Counted from the stretch's first letter, positions 8,404 through 17,158 are shown. The stretch: 64,000 nucleotides of DNA from an uncultured Peptostreptococcaceae bacterium (GCA_944383455.1 CALWPP010000002.1:62001-126000); one strand, 5' to 3'. Program-made: numbers and translations. The notes: generated by a model from the sequence alone, not told the origin.

Positions 8404-8664
8404 TACTAACCCCCTATATTTTATATAACGTTTTCCTATACTTTATTACTATGAAAAATATTTATAATTTATTAACTATTTGATAAATTATTTAAGAAAT
8501 TTTGATTCATTTTTTGTGAATATTATGCGTAGAAAGGATTATTATTAGATTGTTTAAATTTATAGAATATTTAAATGCTAATATTTATTAACTTTTCACC
8601 TCCTTTTTATAAAATATAATATTAAATAGTATTATATTTTATGATAATTTTTTAATCAAAAAGT
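8404..8664. other. 260-base intergenic region with AT hairpin and orphan Shine-Dalgarno
   Basis: No ORF of note. It holds the putative promoter/cre area next to EIIB, an all-A/T inverted repeat with 11-base arms (AAAATATAATA at 8611-8621 and its complement at 8630-8640), possibly the dprA terminator, and on the minus strand a perfect AAAGGAGGTGA (around 8597-8607) with no usable start codon behind it. Confidence 0.5.
8423..8436. promoter_or_regulatory. Possible cre box before the EIIB operon
   Basis: Minus-strand GGAAAACGTTATAT matches the CcpA consensus TGWAANCGNTNWCA at 11 of 14 positions including the central CG. It lies 20-33 bases upstream of the EIIB start. Confidence 0.35.
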
Positions 8665-9579
8665 CTAAAGTTTAAATTTTACTTGATTTATAATTTCTTT
8701 ATTGGAGTTCTTTATTAGATTTTCTAGTTCAATTAAGCTACTCTTATCTTTTATAACTAATACATTCTTATTTTCTTTTATTATTTTTTGATTTCCTAAA
8801 TTATCTATATCACAAACTGCTAAAATCTTTTCTTGCTTTATACAAAAATCAACTGTATAAATAGAGCCTGACTTTTCAGAACACTCAATCAAAATCAAAG
8901 CTTCACTTAAACCACTTTGAATTCTATTTCTTCTTACAAAATTGTGCTTAAAATAATTAGTAAATATGGGATACTCACTAACTAAGCAACCATTATTAAT
9001 TAGTATTTCATAAGCTAAATGCTCATTCTTCTTTGGATATATTTTATCAAGACCTCCTGCTAAAACTGCAATACCTTTAGATTTTGAGTCTACAGTACCT
9101 TTATGTGCGTACTCATCACAACCTATCGCAAGCCCACTAACTATATTAAACCCTCTATAAGAAAAAAACTTTGATATATTATATGAACTATTTATACCAT
9201 AATCACTTGGATTTCTAGTCCCAACTATTGCTATATTTTGTCTACTGTCTAAAATATCAAAATTTCCCTTATAAAATAATATTAAAGGACTATCTTTTAT
9301 ATTTATTAAATTTTTAGGATATTTTTTATTTAATATATCAATACTTTTTATACCTAATTTTTCTGAATAATGTATTGTATTTTCTGCTTTATCGAATCCT
9401 TTTTTTATACTATCTAAACTAAATTTATATAAATTATCATTTTTATAAGTATAATAATCTAAAGCTTCTTTTAAATCTTTCTCACAATTTATATTTAAAC
9501 TAAAATTATTTATTAAAAATTTAATGATTTTATTATTTATATTTTCTATACTTAAAAGCTTTAAAACTAAATTATCCAT
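8665..9579 (-). CDS. dprA: DprA/Smf-like DNA processing protein
   Basis: A 304-residue DprA-family protein. The Rossmann-like core shows IAIVGTRNPSDYG, SGLAIGCDEYAHKGT, GIAVLAGGLDKIYPKKNE, SEYPIFTNYFKHNFVRRNRIQSGLS and ECSEKSGS, the motifs that bind single-stranded DNA and assist RecA loading. The N-terminal part (1-85) is a divergent helical domain; the common C-terminal winged helix is short or missing, the family norm being about 360 residues. No topA or other usual dprA neighbour is present, so this may be a second, accessory copy. The start lies 12 bases after the terminator of the upstream zinc-ribbon ORF. Confidence 0.8.
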   Translation of the reverse strand: MDNLVLKLLSIENINNKIIKFLINNFSLNINCEKDLKEALDYYTYKNDNLYKFSLDSIKKGFDKAENTIHYSEKLGIKSIDILNKKYPKNLINIKDSPLILFYKGNFDILDSRQNIAIVGTRNPSDYGINSSYNISKFFSYRGFNIVSGLAIGCDEYAHKGTVDSKSKGIAVLAGGLDKIYPKKNEHLAYEILINNGCLVSEYPIFTNYFKHNFVRRNRIQSGLSEALILIECSEKSGSIYTVDFCIKQEKILAVCDIDNLGNQKIIKENKNVLVIKDKSSLIELENLIKNSNKEIINQVKFKL

Positions 9580-9590
9580 ACATCACCACA

Positions 9591-9612
9591 AAAAAATGGG
9601 GATTATTCCCCA
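9591..9612 (-). terminator. Terminator after the zinc-ribbon ORF
   Basis: Minus-strand TGGGG-AATAAT-CCCCA followed by TTTTTTT; it overlaps the stop codon of the 54-residue ORF and precedes dprA. Confidence 0.8.
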
Positions 9613-9767
9613 CTTCCTTCTTTTTTTATTTTTTCTAGTTCATCTTTACTTAATACTTTTTTACTCGACACTAACATATTGCACTCCGTGCAATAATAAC
9701 TAACACTTCCTCAAGAGTCTATAACTTCTATTTTATTAAAACATTTTGGACAAAAGTACTCTTTCAT
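9603..9767 (-). CDS. Candidate small selenoprotein, zinc-ribbon type (in-frame TGA)
   Basis: A 55-codon frame runs ATG to TAA (9605-9603) with one internal TGA at codon 19 (9713-9711). Before it the peptide reads MKEYFCPKCFNKIEVIDS, after it GSVSYYCTECNMLVSSKK and a charged helical tail. Two pairs, CPKC (6-9) and CTEC (26-29), flank the TGA and form a zinc ribbon, so the frame is meaningful on both sides. A GGAGGTGAT site precedes the ATG. Starting 23 bases after the TGA is a GGA apical loop on an 8-bp stem, which fits bacterial SECIS geometry. From memory, small clostridial zinc-ribbon proteins carry Cys at this position (unverified). The alternative is a nonsense-mutated gene. Function unknown. 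Confidence 0.6.
9677..9695 (-). promoter_or_regulatory. SECIS-like hairpin
   Basis: Minus strand TATTGCAC-GGA-GTGCAATA: perfect 8-bp stem, 3-nt loop beginning with G, loop starting 23 bases after the TGA codon. Known bacterial SECIS elements have a small apical loop with G in its first two positions about 16-37 bases after UGA. Confidence 0.6.
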
Positions 9768-9780
9768 CTTATCACCTCCA

Positions 9781-10911
9781 TTAATTTAATACCTCATCTT
9801 TAGTTTTTCTATCATAAATAAGTACTACAAATATGCTAAAAATTGTAAAAGCTATAATTTGTAAAATTGATTTTTCAATACCAAACTTATCAACTAAAAA
9901 TCCTACTAAAAACGATGCAATTATTATACCCAAACTATTATACATTGCAAACCCTACTAATTGAGATGTAGTTTTTAATTCTTTAAAAGATACTCTATCA
10001 ACCATCACTCTACCTACCATAAGTATTACAGGAAAAGTAAATACTTGAAAAACACAACTTATATATAGATATTTTATATCAAATGTATAATAAATTATCA
10101 AAAGTTGTATAAGTATTGCTACTGGTGATACTATTAGTAACTTATCCGGGCTTATTTTATGCATTATTTTTGAGCATACAATAAACATTAATATATCACT
10201 AAAAGAAGATAAAAAATAATAAATCCCTAGGCTTGAAACATCGTAACCTATATATTCTATTAGGTATGGAATTAATTGAAGATAAGCTCTATACGATATA
10301 CAAACCATTAAAAGAGAAAAAATCAAAAAATTATATTTTTTGTTTGATACTAAATTTTTTATACCTAATTTTTTATTACCTTCTTTTATTACATCTTTTA
10401 ATTTTAATGTTGATAGTATTGATATTAAAATAGATAAACTAAAAATAATATTTACCATAAAGTATCCAAATTTAGAAACTATATATCCAGTAATTAAAAC
10501 TCCAAATGCCCAACCAAACGAACCAAAGCATCTTAGCTTTCCAAAATTATTTTTTTCATCACTTTCCATAACCCAAGTATCTATTAATGATGTAAGAATT
10601 GAACTAAAAATTCCTAATATAAAAAACACTATGTAAAAATAGATACTTTTTTGAAATAAAAACGAAAAAGTTCCCGCTATTATTGTTATAAAAAGGGCAA
10701 ATAAAAATACTTTTTTGATAGTTTTAAATTTACTACAAAAATATCCAATAAATAATTGTCCAAAAACTCCCATCAAAGTAAATAAACTTATTAATGTTCC
10801 TATTTGAATTGGCTCATATCCTTTATATTGTAAAAAAGGTATAAGCATTCCACTAATGTTTGATACACCAAAAAATAAGAAAAAATAGACAATAATAAAT
10901 AAAAGTTTCAT
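9781..10911 (-). CDS. MFS transporter (MFS_1-like)
   Basis: Twelve-helix major facilitator of 376 residues. The short loop motif GYFCSKFKTIKKV between helices 2 and 3 and its repeat GFLVDKFGIEKS near the C-terminus are the MFS A-like motifs. Overall character resembles the MFS_1-like/LacY-type group (sugar or nucleoside proton symporters), but the substrate is not readable. The ATG at 10911 is chosen because GGAGGA lies 5 bases upstream; a TTG at 10926 would swallow that site. The 54-residue ORF starts 13 bases after its stop and could be co-transcribed. Confidence 0.8.
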   Translation of the reverse strand: MKLLFIIVYFFLFFGVSNISGMLIPFLQYKGYEPIQIGTLISLFTLMGVFGQLFIGYFCSKFKTIKKVFLFALFITIIAGTFSFLFQKSIYFYIVFFILGIFSSILTSLIDTWVMESDEKNNFGKLRCFGSFGWAFGVLITGYIVSKFGYFMVNIIFSLSILISILSTLKLKDVIKEGNKKLGIKNLVSNKKYNFLIFSLLMVCISYRAYLQLIPYLIEYIGYDVSSLGIYYFLSSFSDILMFIVCSKIMHKISPDKLLIVSPVAILIQLLIIYYTFDIKYLYISCVFQVFTFPVILMVGRVMVDRVSFKELKTTSQLVGFAMYNSLGIIIASFLVGFLVDKFGIEKSILQIIAFTIFSIFVVLIYDRKTKDEVLN

Positions 10912-10968
10912 AAATTCCTCCAACAATAAAAATCTTATAATATTATTGCCAAAAAGTTTTTTTATATT

Positions 10969-10994
10969 AAAAAAGACTAGTAAATTTACTAGCC
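10969..10994 (-). terminator. Terminator of the anchored alpha/beta hydrolase gene
   Basis: Near-palindrome centred on CTAGTAAATTTACTAG followed on the minus strand by TCTTTTTT; it overlaps the stop codon. Confidence 0.7.
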
Positions 10995-11846
10995 TTGTGT
11001 ATTAATATCATTAAATAATTTTACAATATTATTAACCACTATATCTAAAACAACATCATCATCAACTGTTGATTCATTATCATTTTCTTGAAGCCCATAA
11101 TCACCAAATTGAGAATGATTAGATCCTTCTATTTCAACATATCTAGTATCTTTTGGTAACTTTGATTTAGCTTTTACAAAAGATTCAAAGTTCATAACAC
11201 CATCTTTACTACCCCATATTGATAATACTTCTTTTTGAGAATTTAAAATACAACTATTAGATGGATAAGATGCAAGTAATAATAACCCTTCTATTTGATT
11301 ATTTTCTAAAATAATATTTGAAGAAGCTACAACACCACCTAATGAATGACCACCTACTATCCAACTTTTTATATTTGGATTTGACTTTATAATATCATCT
11401 ATTTTATTTACTGAAAAAATAGGTATATCAAACGGACTATCAACTAAAATAACTTGATATCCTCTTTTTGATATTTCTCTTGCAAGTTTTGAATATGCTT
11501 TAGCATCTACTTTTGCACCTTGAAATAGTATTAATCCTTGAGTTGCTTCTTTATTTATAGGTTTAAACGATATTAAATCTGAAATAGTAATATTAATAGT
11601 ATCATCACTTATTAAAGCTTTATTTGCAGATTCTTTTGCTTCATAAGATTTTCCTAATAAAAAAGTAGGGGGTATTAATAAAATTAGTATAATTACTAAA
11701 AATAAAATAACAAAAATTTTCTTATTTTTTTTCTTATTATCATTTGGTATTTTTTTATCTTCATCCAAGTCTAAAGCTTCAAGCTCCATAGTTATGCTAA
11801 GAGTGTCATAAAGTAACTCTTCTTTGTCTTTATTTTTACCAAACAA
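10989..11846 (-). CDS. Membrane-anchored alpha/beta hydrolase
   Basis: A 285-residue protein: acidic cytoplasmic N-terminus (1-45), one membrane helix at about 46-68 (IFVILFLVIILILLIPP), then an extracytoplasmic alpha/beta-hydrolase domain. ILFQGAKVDAKAY begins the fold, GGHSLGGVVA carries the serine nucleophile, WGSKDGV holds the likely Asp, and GSNHSQFGDYG the His. This matches the hydrolase-5 (PF12695) group of membrane-tethered esterases of unknown substrate. The start is TTG with AGGAGGGG 7 bases upstream. It is a single-gene unit between terminators. Confidence 0.78.
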   Translation of the reverse strand: MFGKNKDKEELLYDTLSITMELEALDLDEDKKIPNDNKKKNKKIFVILFLVIILILLIPPTFLLGKSYEAKESANKALISDDTINITISDLISFKPINKEATQGLILFQGAKVDAKAYSKLAREISKRGYQVILVDSPFDIPIFSVNKIDDIIKSNPNIKSWIVGGHSLGGVVASSNIILENNQIEGLLLLASYPSNSCILNSQKEVLSIWGSKDGVMNFESFVKAKSKLPKDTRYVEIEGSNHSQFGDYGLQENDNESTVDDDVVLDIVVNNIVKLFNDINTQG

Positions 11847-11938
11847 AATATCCCCTCCTTATTATAATTAATAATGTATAGTTTAGCATATTTTTGTCAT
11901 ATTTTCATTACAAATATATTAAAATTTAATAAATAGAA

Positions 11939-11971
11939 AATAACCTCATAGTTAAATAATATGAGGTTATT
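11939..11971 (-). terminator. Terminator of the HAD phosphatase gene
   Basis: Arms AATAACCTCATA and TATGAGGTTATT (perfect 12 bp) followed by TTTTC on the minus strand. Confidence 0.7.
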
Positions 11972-11986
11972 TTAGCAACTATAAAA

Positions 11987-12637
11987 TTAATTTTGCAAAA
12001 AATATTTTAATTCTAATAAATTATTAAATACTCTAAATGATAATTTTTCTATTTCTTTATCTTTTTCTATTAAATCTGGAATATGAACTACATTTATATT
12101 AGCATTATTTCCTGCTAAAACTCCTGCTTTTGAGTCTTCAACTATTAATACTTCATCTTTATTTAAATTAAGCTTATTAAGTGCAGTTAAAAATATATCT
12201 GGATTTGGCTTATAATTTTTTACTTCATCTCCACATACTATTTCATCAAATTTATCTTTTATATTATATTTTTCTAACAAAAACTCTACCCTACTTCTTC
12301 TTGATGATGTTGCAAGTGCTACTTTATAGTTATTTTTGTTTAAAAATTCTAAAGTTTTTACTACACCTAATTTTAATTTTATCTCGTTTTCTTTTAGATA
12401 TTTTTCAAGATGTATATCTTTATCATCATACATCTTATCTACTGGTAAATAATCACCAAAAGTATTTTTAAATATTTCCTTAACTTTTACTTTACCAACA
12501 CCCATACATTCAATATAAGTTTTCTTTTCTAATGAATATCCATAATCTTTAAATATATTTTGCCAATTTGTTAGATATATTTTTTCTGTGTCAAATATAA
12601 CTCCATCCATATCAAAAATAATTCCCTTAAACTTCAT
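11987..12637 (-). CDS. HAD superfamily phosphatase / beta-phosphoglucomutase-like
   Basis: A 216-residue haloacid-dehalogenase hydrolase with a helical cap (residues about 18-85). FDMDGVIFDTE holds the nucleophile Asp9 and Asp11, ATSSRR is motif II, KNYKPNPDIF contains the motif III lysine, and EDSKAGVLAGNNA is motif IV. It belongs to the group with beta-phosphoglucomutases and sugar-phosphate phosphatases. Whether it isomerises or dephosphorylates cannot be read; the neighbouring sugar operons make a sugar phosphate likely. Confidence 0.82.
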   Translation of the reverse strand: MKFKGIIFDMDGVIFDTEKIYLTNWQNIFKDYGYSLEKKTYIECMGVGKVKVKEIFKNTFGDYLPVDKMYDDKDIHLEKYLKENEIKLKLGVVKTLEFLNKNNYKVALATSSRRSRVEFLLEKYNIKDKFDEIVCGDEVKNYKPNPDIFLTALNKLNLNKDEVLIVEDSKAGVLAGNNANINVVHIPDLIEKDKEIEKLSFRVFNNLLELKYFLQN

Positions 12638-12674
12638 AACACTCTCCCTACCAATACTATAAGAATTATTTATA

Positions 12675-13613
12675 TTAAAAGTTTTTATTTAAATATTTAA
12701 TTATTTCTTCTTTTAGGTCTTTATGAATTTCTTTTTCATTATCTTCTTTATATTGGCTCATTAGATTTATCATACTTATTTCTTTATCAAAATATTTTAA
12801 GAGATGGTCCATATTATCTATAATTTTAGTTTCTATTTTATTATTCTTTAAATTATTGATTTTATCTAAATCTTTATAATCTACTTGAGCATCTTTATTT
12901 CCAGTAATAGCAATAGTAGGTATTTTTATATTTTTTAGAATACCTAAAATGTATTCTTCATTTATACTTAGATGTTCTCTAAACCACTTTGCTGGAATTT
13001 CCTTTCCTTTTATTTTTATAATATCATATGTTGAGTTTATACACTTTTCAAATAAATCATTCTGCACTTTTATAGCTTTTTTCTCTTTAACTAATAATCT
13101 AAGTAAAAATCCTTTAAATCCTTTTAAATTTTTTATTTCTTCATTTTGGTTTTTCATTTGATATTTTAAAGTTTCTTTTATACTAGTTCCTCCACCAGCT
13201 AAAAGTATAAGACCATCTATATCTTTTTTAGTTGTAAGTAGTGTATTTAAAATGCAACCTTCACTATGACCAAGTAAAATAACTTTATTGTTTGAATTTT
13301 TTGTAGACTTAACAAAATCAATACAACAAACAATATCATCAATTAAATCCCACATACCAACACTATTTGCATTTCCTTGACTTTCACCACAACCCCTTTT
13401 GTCATATCTTAATGTCATAAAATTATTATCTACTAAAAAATCCGATAAATCTTTGTAAATATTCATCTTCATATCACCAATATTTCCATCTCTATTAGAA
13501 GGTCCAGAACCATTTACAATTATTATAGTAGTAAATTTTTCTTTTTCATTTGGAATAGTTAAAGTTCCTTTTAATTCAAATCTTCCACTTATAGTAACCT
13601 CTTTTTTTATCAT
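12675..13613 (-). CDS. Alpha/beta hydrolase, serine esterase/peptidase-like
   Basis: A cytoplasmic 312-residue hydrolase. The fold opens with TIIIVNGSGPSNRDGNIGD, an oxyanion-loop form common in acyl-peptide-hydrolase-like esterases; LRYDKRGCGES follows, then LLGHSEGCIL with the nucleophile serine, a helical cap (about 155-225), AITGNKDAQVDYKD with the Asp, and DNMDHLLK with the His. The substrate is unknown. It lies 37 bases upstream of the HAD gene, so the two may form an operon. No signal peptide is seen. Confidence 0.8.
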   Translation of the reverse strand: MIKKEVTISGRFELKGTLTIPNEKEKFTTIIIVNGSGPSNRDGNIGDMKMNIYKDLSDFLVDNNFMTLRYDKRGCGESQGNANSVGMWDLIDDIVCCIDFVKSTKNSNNKVILLGHSEGCILNTLLTTKKDIDGLILLAGGGTSIKETLKYQMKNQNEEIKNLKGFKGFLLRLLVKEKKAIKVQNDLFEKCINSTYDIIKIKGKEIPAKWFREHLSINEEYILGILKNIKIPTIAITGNKDAQVDYKDLDKINNLKNNKIETKIIDNMDHLLKYFDKEISMINLMSQYKEDNEKEIHKDLKEEIIKYLNKNF

Positions 13614-13682
13614 ACTAACTCCTTAAAATTTAATCATACCTACTTTATATAATATTTCTTATTTTAAATCAAGTTTTTAAAT

Positions 13683-13716
13683 AAAAAAATAGTCCTCAAA
13701 ATCAAGGACTATTTTT
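13683..13716 (-). terminator. Terminator of the beta-glucoside operon
   Basis: AAATAGTCCT and AGGACTATTT arms followed by TTTTATT on the minus strand, 8 bases after the GH1 stop. Confidence 0.8.
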
Positions 13717-13722
13717 TAATAA

Positions 13723-15159
13723 TTATAAATTTTTACCATTTGAAGATATTACTTCTTTATACCAATAATAACTGTCTTTTTTGTATCTATCCATTGAACC
13801 ACCTTCTTCATCACGGTCAACATAAACGAAACCATATCTTTTTTGATATCCATTTAACCAACTAAGTAAATCAGTAAAAGACCAAGTACAATAAGCTAAA
13901 ACTTCGCATCCTTCTTTTATTGCTATTTTTAGTTCTTTTATATGATTTTTTAGATACTCTATTCTATAAGGGTCGTGTATAGAGTTATCTTCTTCTTTTT
14001 TATCAAATGCTCCAAGACCATTTTCTGATATTATTATAGGAAGATTGTATCTACTAGTTATTTCTCTACAAGCATATCTAAGACCCATTGCATCTATTGT
14101 CCAGTCCCAATCTGTAGTTTCTAAATAATTATTTGGTGGGTTTTTAAATAATCCAGGCTCACCAGTTATTTGAGTTGACCCTTTAATTCCAGTTGTGTTC
14201 ATAGTAGCATAAGGAGTTACTCCATCTATAGGATTATACTCACAAACTGTTGTTTGATAATAATTAACTCCCATAAAATCAACCTTACTAGCAGCCTCTT
14301 TTAGTATCAATTCATCTTCTTTAGTTATTTCTGGTGCAACTTTTTTATTTTTAAGATAAGTAAAAGCTGACTTTGGATATCTACCATAAGCATAAACATC
14401 CATCCACCAATAATTTTTTAAGTCATCAAAATCTAATTTAGACATCGCATTTTTAGGTTCACAATTTATAGCATAGCTTGGGCTATAAGCAAAACTTGCT
14501 CCTATTTTACCATTTGGTATTATTTTTTTAAATTCTAAAACAGTTTTTGCATGTGCAAGAAATGCATGATGATTAACTTTGTAGTAAGTTTTTGCATCAT
14601 CAAATTTTCCAGGTGGATGCATAGCAGTCATCCATCCAAGTGTTGTAAATATGTTTTGTTCATTTAGTGTTATCCAGTACTTAACTTTTCCTTTAAATCT
14701 CTCAAATAAAACTTTAGAATACCTAACAAAGTCATCTACTATTCTTGGGCTTTCCCAACCATTATACTCTTTTTCTAAAGATTTTGGTAAGTCCCAGTGA
14801 TAAATAGTTACCATTGGTTCTATTTTATATTTTATACATTCATCTATTAACTCTTCATAAAACTTAAGACCTTTTTCATTTATCTCACCATTTCCATCTG
14901 GTATAATTCTTGCCCAAGAAATAGAAAAACGATAAGTCTTAAGCCCCATTTCTGCCATTAACTTAACATCTTCTTTAAATCTATGGTAATGGTCAACAGC
15001 AATATCTCCAGTAGTTTTTTTAAATGTTTTACCAGGTATTCTAACAAAATCATCCCAATTTGTAATACCTTTTCCATCTTCTAAATAAGCACCTTCTATC
15101 TGGTATGCAGCAGATGCACTACCCCATAGAAAATCATTTGGCATTTCAAAATTTTCCAT
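13723..15159 (-). CDS. GH1 6-phospho-beta-glucosidase
   Basis: Cytoplasmic family 1 glycosidase of 478 residues, full length. The acid/base Glu is in ITLNEQNIF and the nucleophile Glu in IISENGLGAF. The C-terminal DLLSWLNGYQKRYGFVYVD carries the Lys and Tyr of the phosphate pocket seen in aryl-6-phospho-beta-glucosidases, so it should hydrolyse sugar taken up and phosphorylated by the PTS 20 bases upstream. The operon is licT, PTS, GH1. The acid/base motif NEQ instead of NEP is a small departure from most family members. Confidence 0.88.
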   Translation of the reverse strand: MENFEMPNDFLWGSASAAYQIEGAYLEDGKGITNWDDFVRIPGKTFKKTTGDIAVDHYHRFKEDVKLMAEMGLKTYRFSISWARIIPDGNGEINEKGLKFYEELIDECIKYKIEPMVTIYHWDLPKSLEKEYNGWESPRIVDDFVRYSKVLFERFKGKVKYWITLNEQNIFTTLGWMTAMHPPGKFDDAKTYYKVNHHAFLAHAKTVLEFKKIIPNGKIGASFAYSPSYAINCEPKNAMSKLDFDDLKNYWWMDVYAYGRYPKSAFTYLKNKKVAPEITKEDELILKEAASKVDFMGVNYYQTTVCEYNPIDGVTPYATMNTTGIKGSTQITGEPGLFKNPPNNYLETTDWDWTIDAMGLRYACREITSRYNLPIIISENGLGAFDKKEEDNSIHDPYRIEYLKNHIKELKIAIKEGCEVLAYCTWSFTDLLSWLNGYQKRYGFVYVDRDEEGGSMDRYKKDSYYWYKEVISSNGKNL

Positions 15160-15179
15160 TTATATCTCCTTTTAATAAT

Positions 15180-17054
15180 TTATACAATAGTTAATAATTC
15201 TTGTAGCTTATTTATATTCTCTTCTTTAGTTGATATAAATTCCATATAATTACTACTATTAGTAATTACTATTGGCGTTATTATATCATACCCTTCCTCT
15301 TTTATCTTATCTATATCAAAAGTCAATAAAACGTCTCCTTTTTTTATTTTGTCTTTTGCCTTTTTGATTGGAGTAAAATATTTTCCTTGTAAGTTTACAG
15401 TTTCTAAACCAACGTGAATTAACATCTCAACACCACTATCACTTTTTAATCCTAAAGCATGATGAGTTTCAAAAAATACATCTATCTCACCATCAAATGG
15501 TGCAACAACTTCTCCTTTTGATGGAATTATTGCAATACCATCTCCTAATACCTTTGTAGCAAAAGTTTGGTCATTTACCTTATCTAATGGTACTATCCTA
15601 CCTTCAATAGGACTTTGTATTTTATTACCTATATTTAAACTACTTTTATAAGGTATTACTTCATCATCTTCTTCATCAACAATATCTTCAAACCCTATAA
15701 TATAAGTTGCTATAAATGAAACTATTATAGTTACTCCTACAGTTATTAATACATACATTAAAGACTCTGGTCTATTGCTTTCTATATATTGTGGAATAGT
15801 TACTAATGCTGGTGTTGCAACTCCAAATGATTTTAATTGAAAAAATCCTCCTACTAAACCACCAACTAAAGCACCTATACAAGCTCCTAGCATAGGCTTT
15901 TTAAGTCTAACAGTTACACCATATAATGCTGGTTCTGTTATACCTGCAACTAAAGCTGAAAATGCAGATGATCCTGCTGTTTGTTTTAGGTCTTTATTTT
16001 TAGTTTTTAAAGATACTGCTAAAGCAGACGCTCCTTGTGCCATATTTGAACAATACTCAGAAATCGATATAAATCCTTCAAATCCTGTTGTTGCAATCAT
16101 ACTTAATTTAACTGGTGTAAATGCGTGATGCATACCTGCCATAACTATAAATGGATAAACTCCAGCTACTAATCCAATAGCTATAAAACCTAATTTGTCA
16201 TGTATAAAGTAAACTAATTTTGATATAGAATCTCCAAATATACTTCCTAAAGGACCAATAGCAACCATAACTATTGGCGCTGTAAATAATATTACAAGTA
16301 GTGGTTTTAGGAAATTTTTAGTAATAACAGGAGTTATCTTATCAACAAACTTTTCTATATAAGAAAGTGCCCAAACTGATAATATTATTGGTATTACAGA
16401 ATATGGATAAAAAGCATAAGTAACAGGTATTAAGTCAAAAAATTTAACTGTTGTACCTAGTTCTTTAGAACTATCCATAAGACTTATAAAGTTTGGATGT
16501 AGTATAATAAGTGCTAAACTTACTGCATAATAAGGATTAGTATTAAATTTATTTGCAGCTGACATTGCAATTAATACAGGCATAAAGAAAAATGCACCAT
16601 CTCCTATTATTGATAATAGTTGATAAGTTTGACTATTTGTATCTAAAAGTCCTAACATAGGTAATACTGTAAGTAATACCTTCATCATAGCCGCACCTAT
16701 TAAAGCTGGTATAACAGGTGCCATACATCCTGAAATAACATCAAGTATAGTTGATAAAATACTTTGTTTTTCTTTTGGTTTATTATTATTTTTAGGTTTG
16801 CTAGTTTCAAAATTTCCAAGTTTACATATTTCATTATAAACTTTCGAAACTTCGTTTCCAATTATTATTTGGTATTGTCCACCTTTTTTCATAATTCCCA
16901 TAACGCCTTTAGTATTTTTTACTAGCTCATCATCAACTAAAGACTCATCTTTTAATACAAATCTTAACCTTGTCATACAATGTACTAAACTAATGACATT
17001 GTCTTTTCCACCAAGTCTTTCTAGTATTTGTCTCCCTACTTTTTGGTAATCCAT
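15180..17054 (-). CDS. bglP: Beta-glucoside PTS EIIBCA
   Basis: Three-domain PTS permease of 624 residues. EIIB (1-85): LVHCMTRLRFVL with phospho-acceptor Cys26. EIIC (about 105-450): glucose-type permease with GMHHAFTPVKLSMIA and GITEPALYGV. EIIA (about 480-624): FDGEIDVFFETHHALG and LIHVGLETVNLQGKYF with the active His. It imports and phosphorylates a beta-glucoside (salicin, arbutin, cellobiose or similar). The ATG at 17054 is selected because GGAGG lies 8 bases upstream; the ATG at 17069 overlaps that site. It is expected to be under LicT antitermination and CcpA control. Confidence 0.9.
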   Translation of the reverse strand: MDYQKVGRQILERLGGKDNVISLVHCMTRLRFVLKDESLVDDELVKNTKGVMGIMKKGGQYQIIIGNEVSKVYNEICKLGNFETSKPKNNNKPKEKQSILSTILDVISGCMAPVIPALIGAAMMKVLLTVLPMLGLLDTNSQTYQLLSIIGDGAFFFMPVLIAMSAANKFNTNPYYAVSLALIILHPNFISLMDSSKELGTTVKFFDLIPVTYAFYPYSVIPIILSVWALSYIEKFVDKITPVITKNFLKPLLVILFTAPIVMVAIGPLGSIFGDSISKLVYFIHDKLGFIAIGLVAGVYPFIVMAGMHHAFTPVKLSMIATTGFEGFISISEYCSNMAQGASALAVSLKTKNKDLKQTAGSSAFSALVAGITEPALYGVTVRLKKPMLGACIGALVGGLVGGFFQLKSFGVATPALVTIPQYIESNRPESLMYVLITVGVTIIVSFIATYIIGFEDIVDEEDDEVIPYKSSLNIGNKIQSPIEGRIVPLDKVNDQTFATKVLGDGIAIIPSKGEVVAPFDGEIDVFFETHHALGLKSDSGVEMLIHVGLETVNLQGKYFTPIKKAKDKIKKGDVLLTFDIDKIKEEGYDIITPIVITNSSNYMEFISTKEENINKLQELLTIV

Positions 17055-17084
17055 AAATATATCCTCCATTAATTTTTAAATAGA

Positions 17085-17130
17085 GGTTTTGCCTACATAT
17101 ATAAGTTTTCTTATAGCGTAGTTACAATCC
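17085..17130 (-). promoter_or_regulatory. RAT-like RNA element with extended apical stem
   Basis: Minus strand GGATTGTAACTAC ... GTAGGCAAAACC matches both strands of a LicT/SacY ribonucleic antiterminator, but the middle carries an extra TATAAG-AAAA-CTTATA hairpin. No terminator with a U-run follows before bglP, unlike the canonical copy at 18082-18111. Confidence 0.6.
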
Positions 17131-17158
17131 TTTTATATATAAAATTTAGATTATAAAC

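Noticed and set aside
10340..10636. Plus-strand frame opposite the MFS gene
   Set aside because: Antisense shadow; the MFS reading is well supported.
13723..15159. Assigning the 478-residue GH1 enzyme to N-glycan breakdown
   Set aside because: It is in an operon with the beta-glucoside PTS and LicT and has the phospho-glucosidase C-terminal motif.
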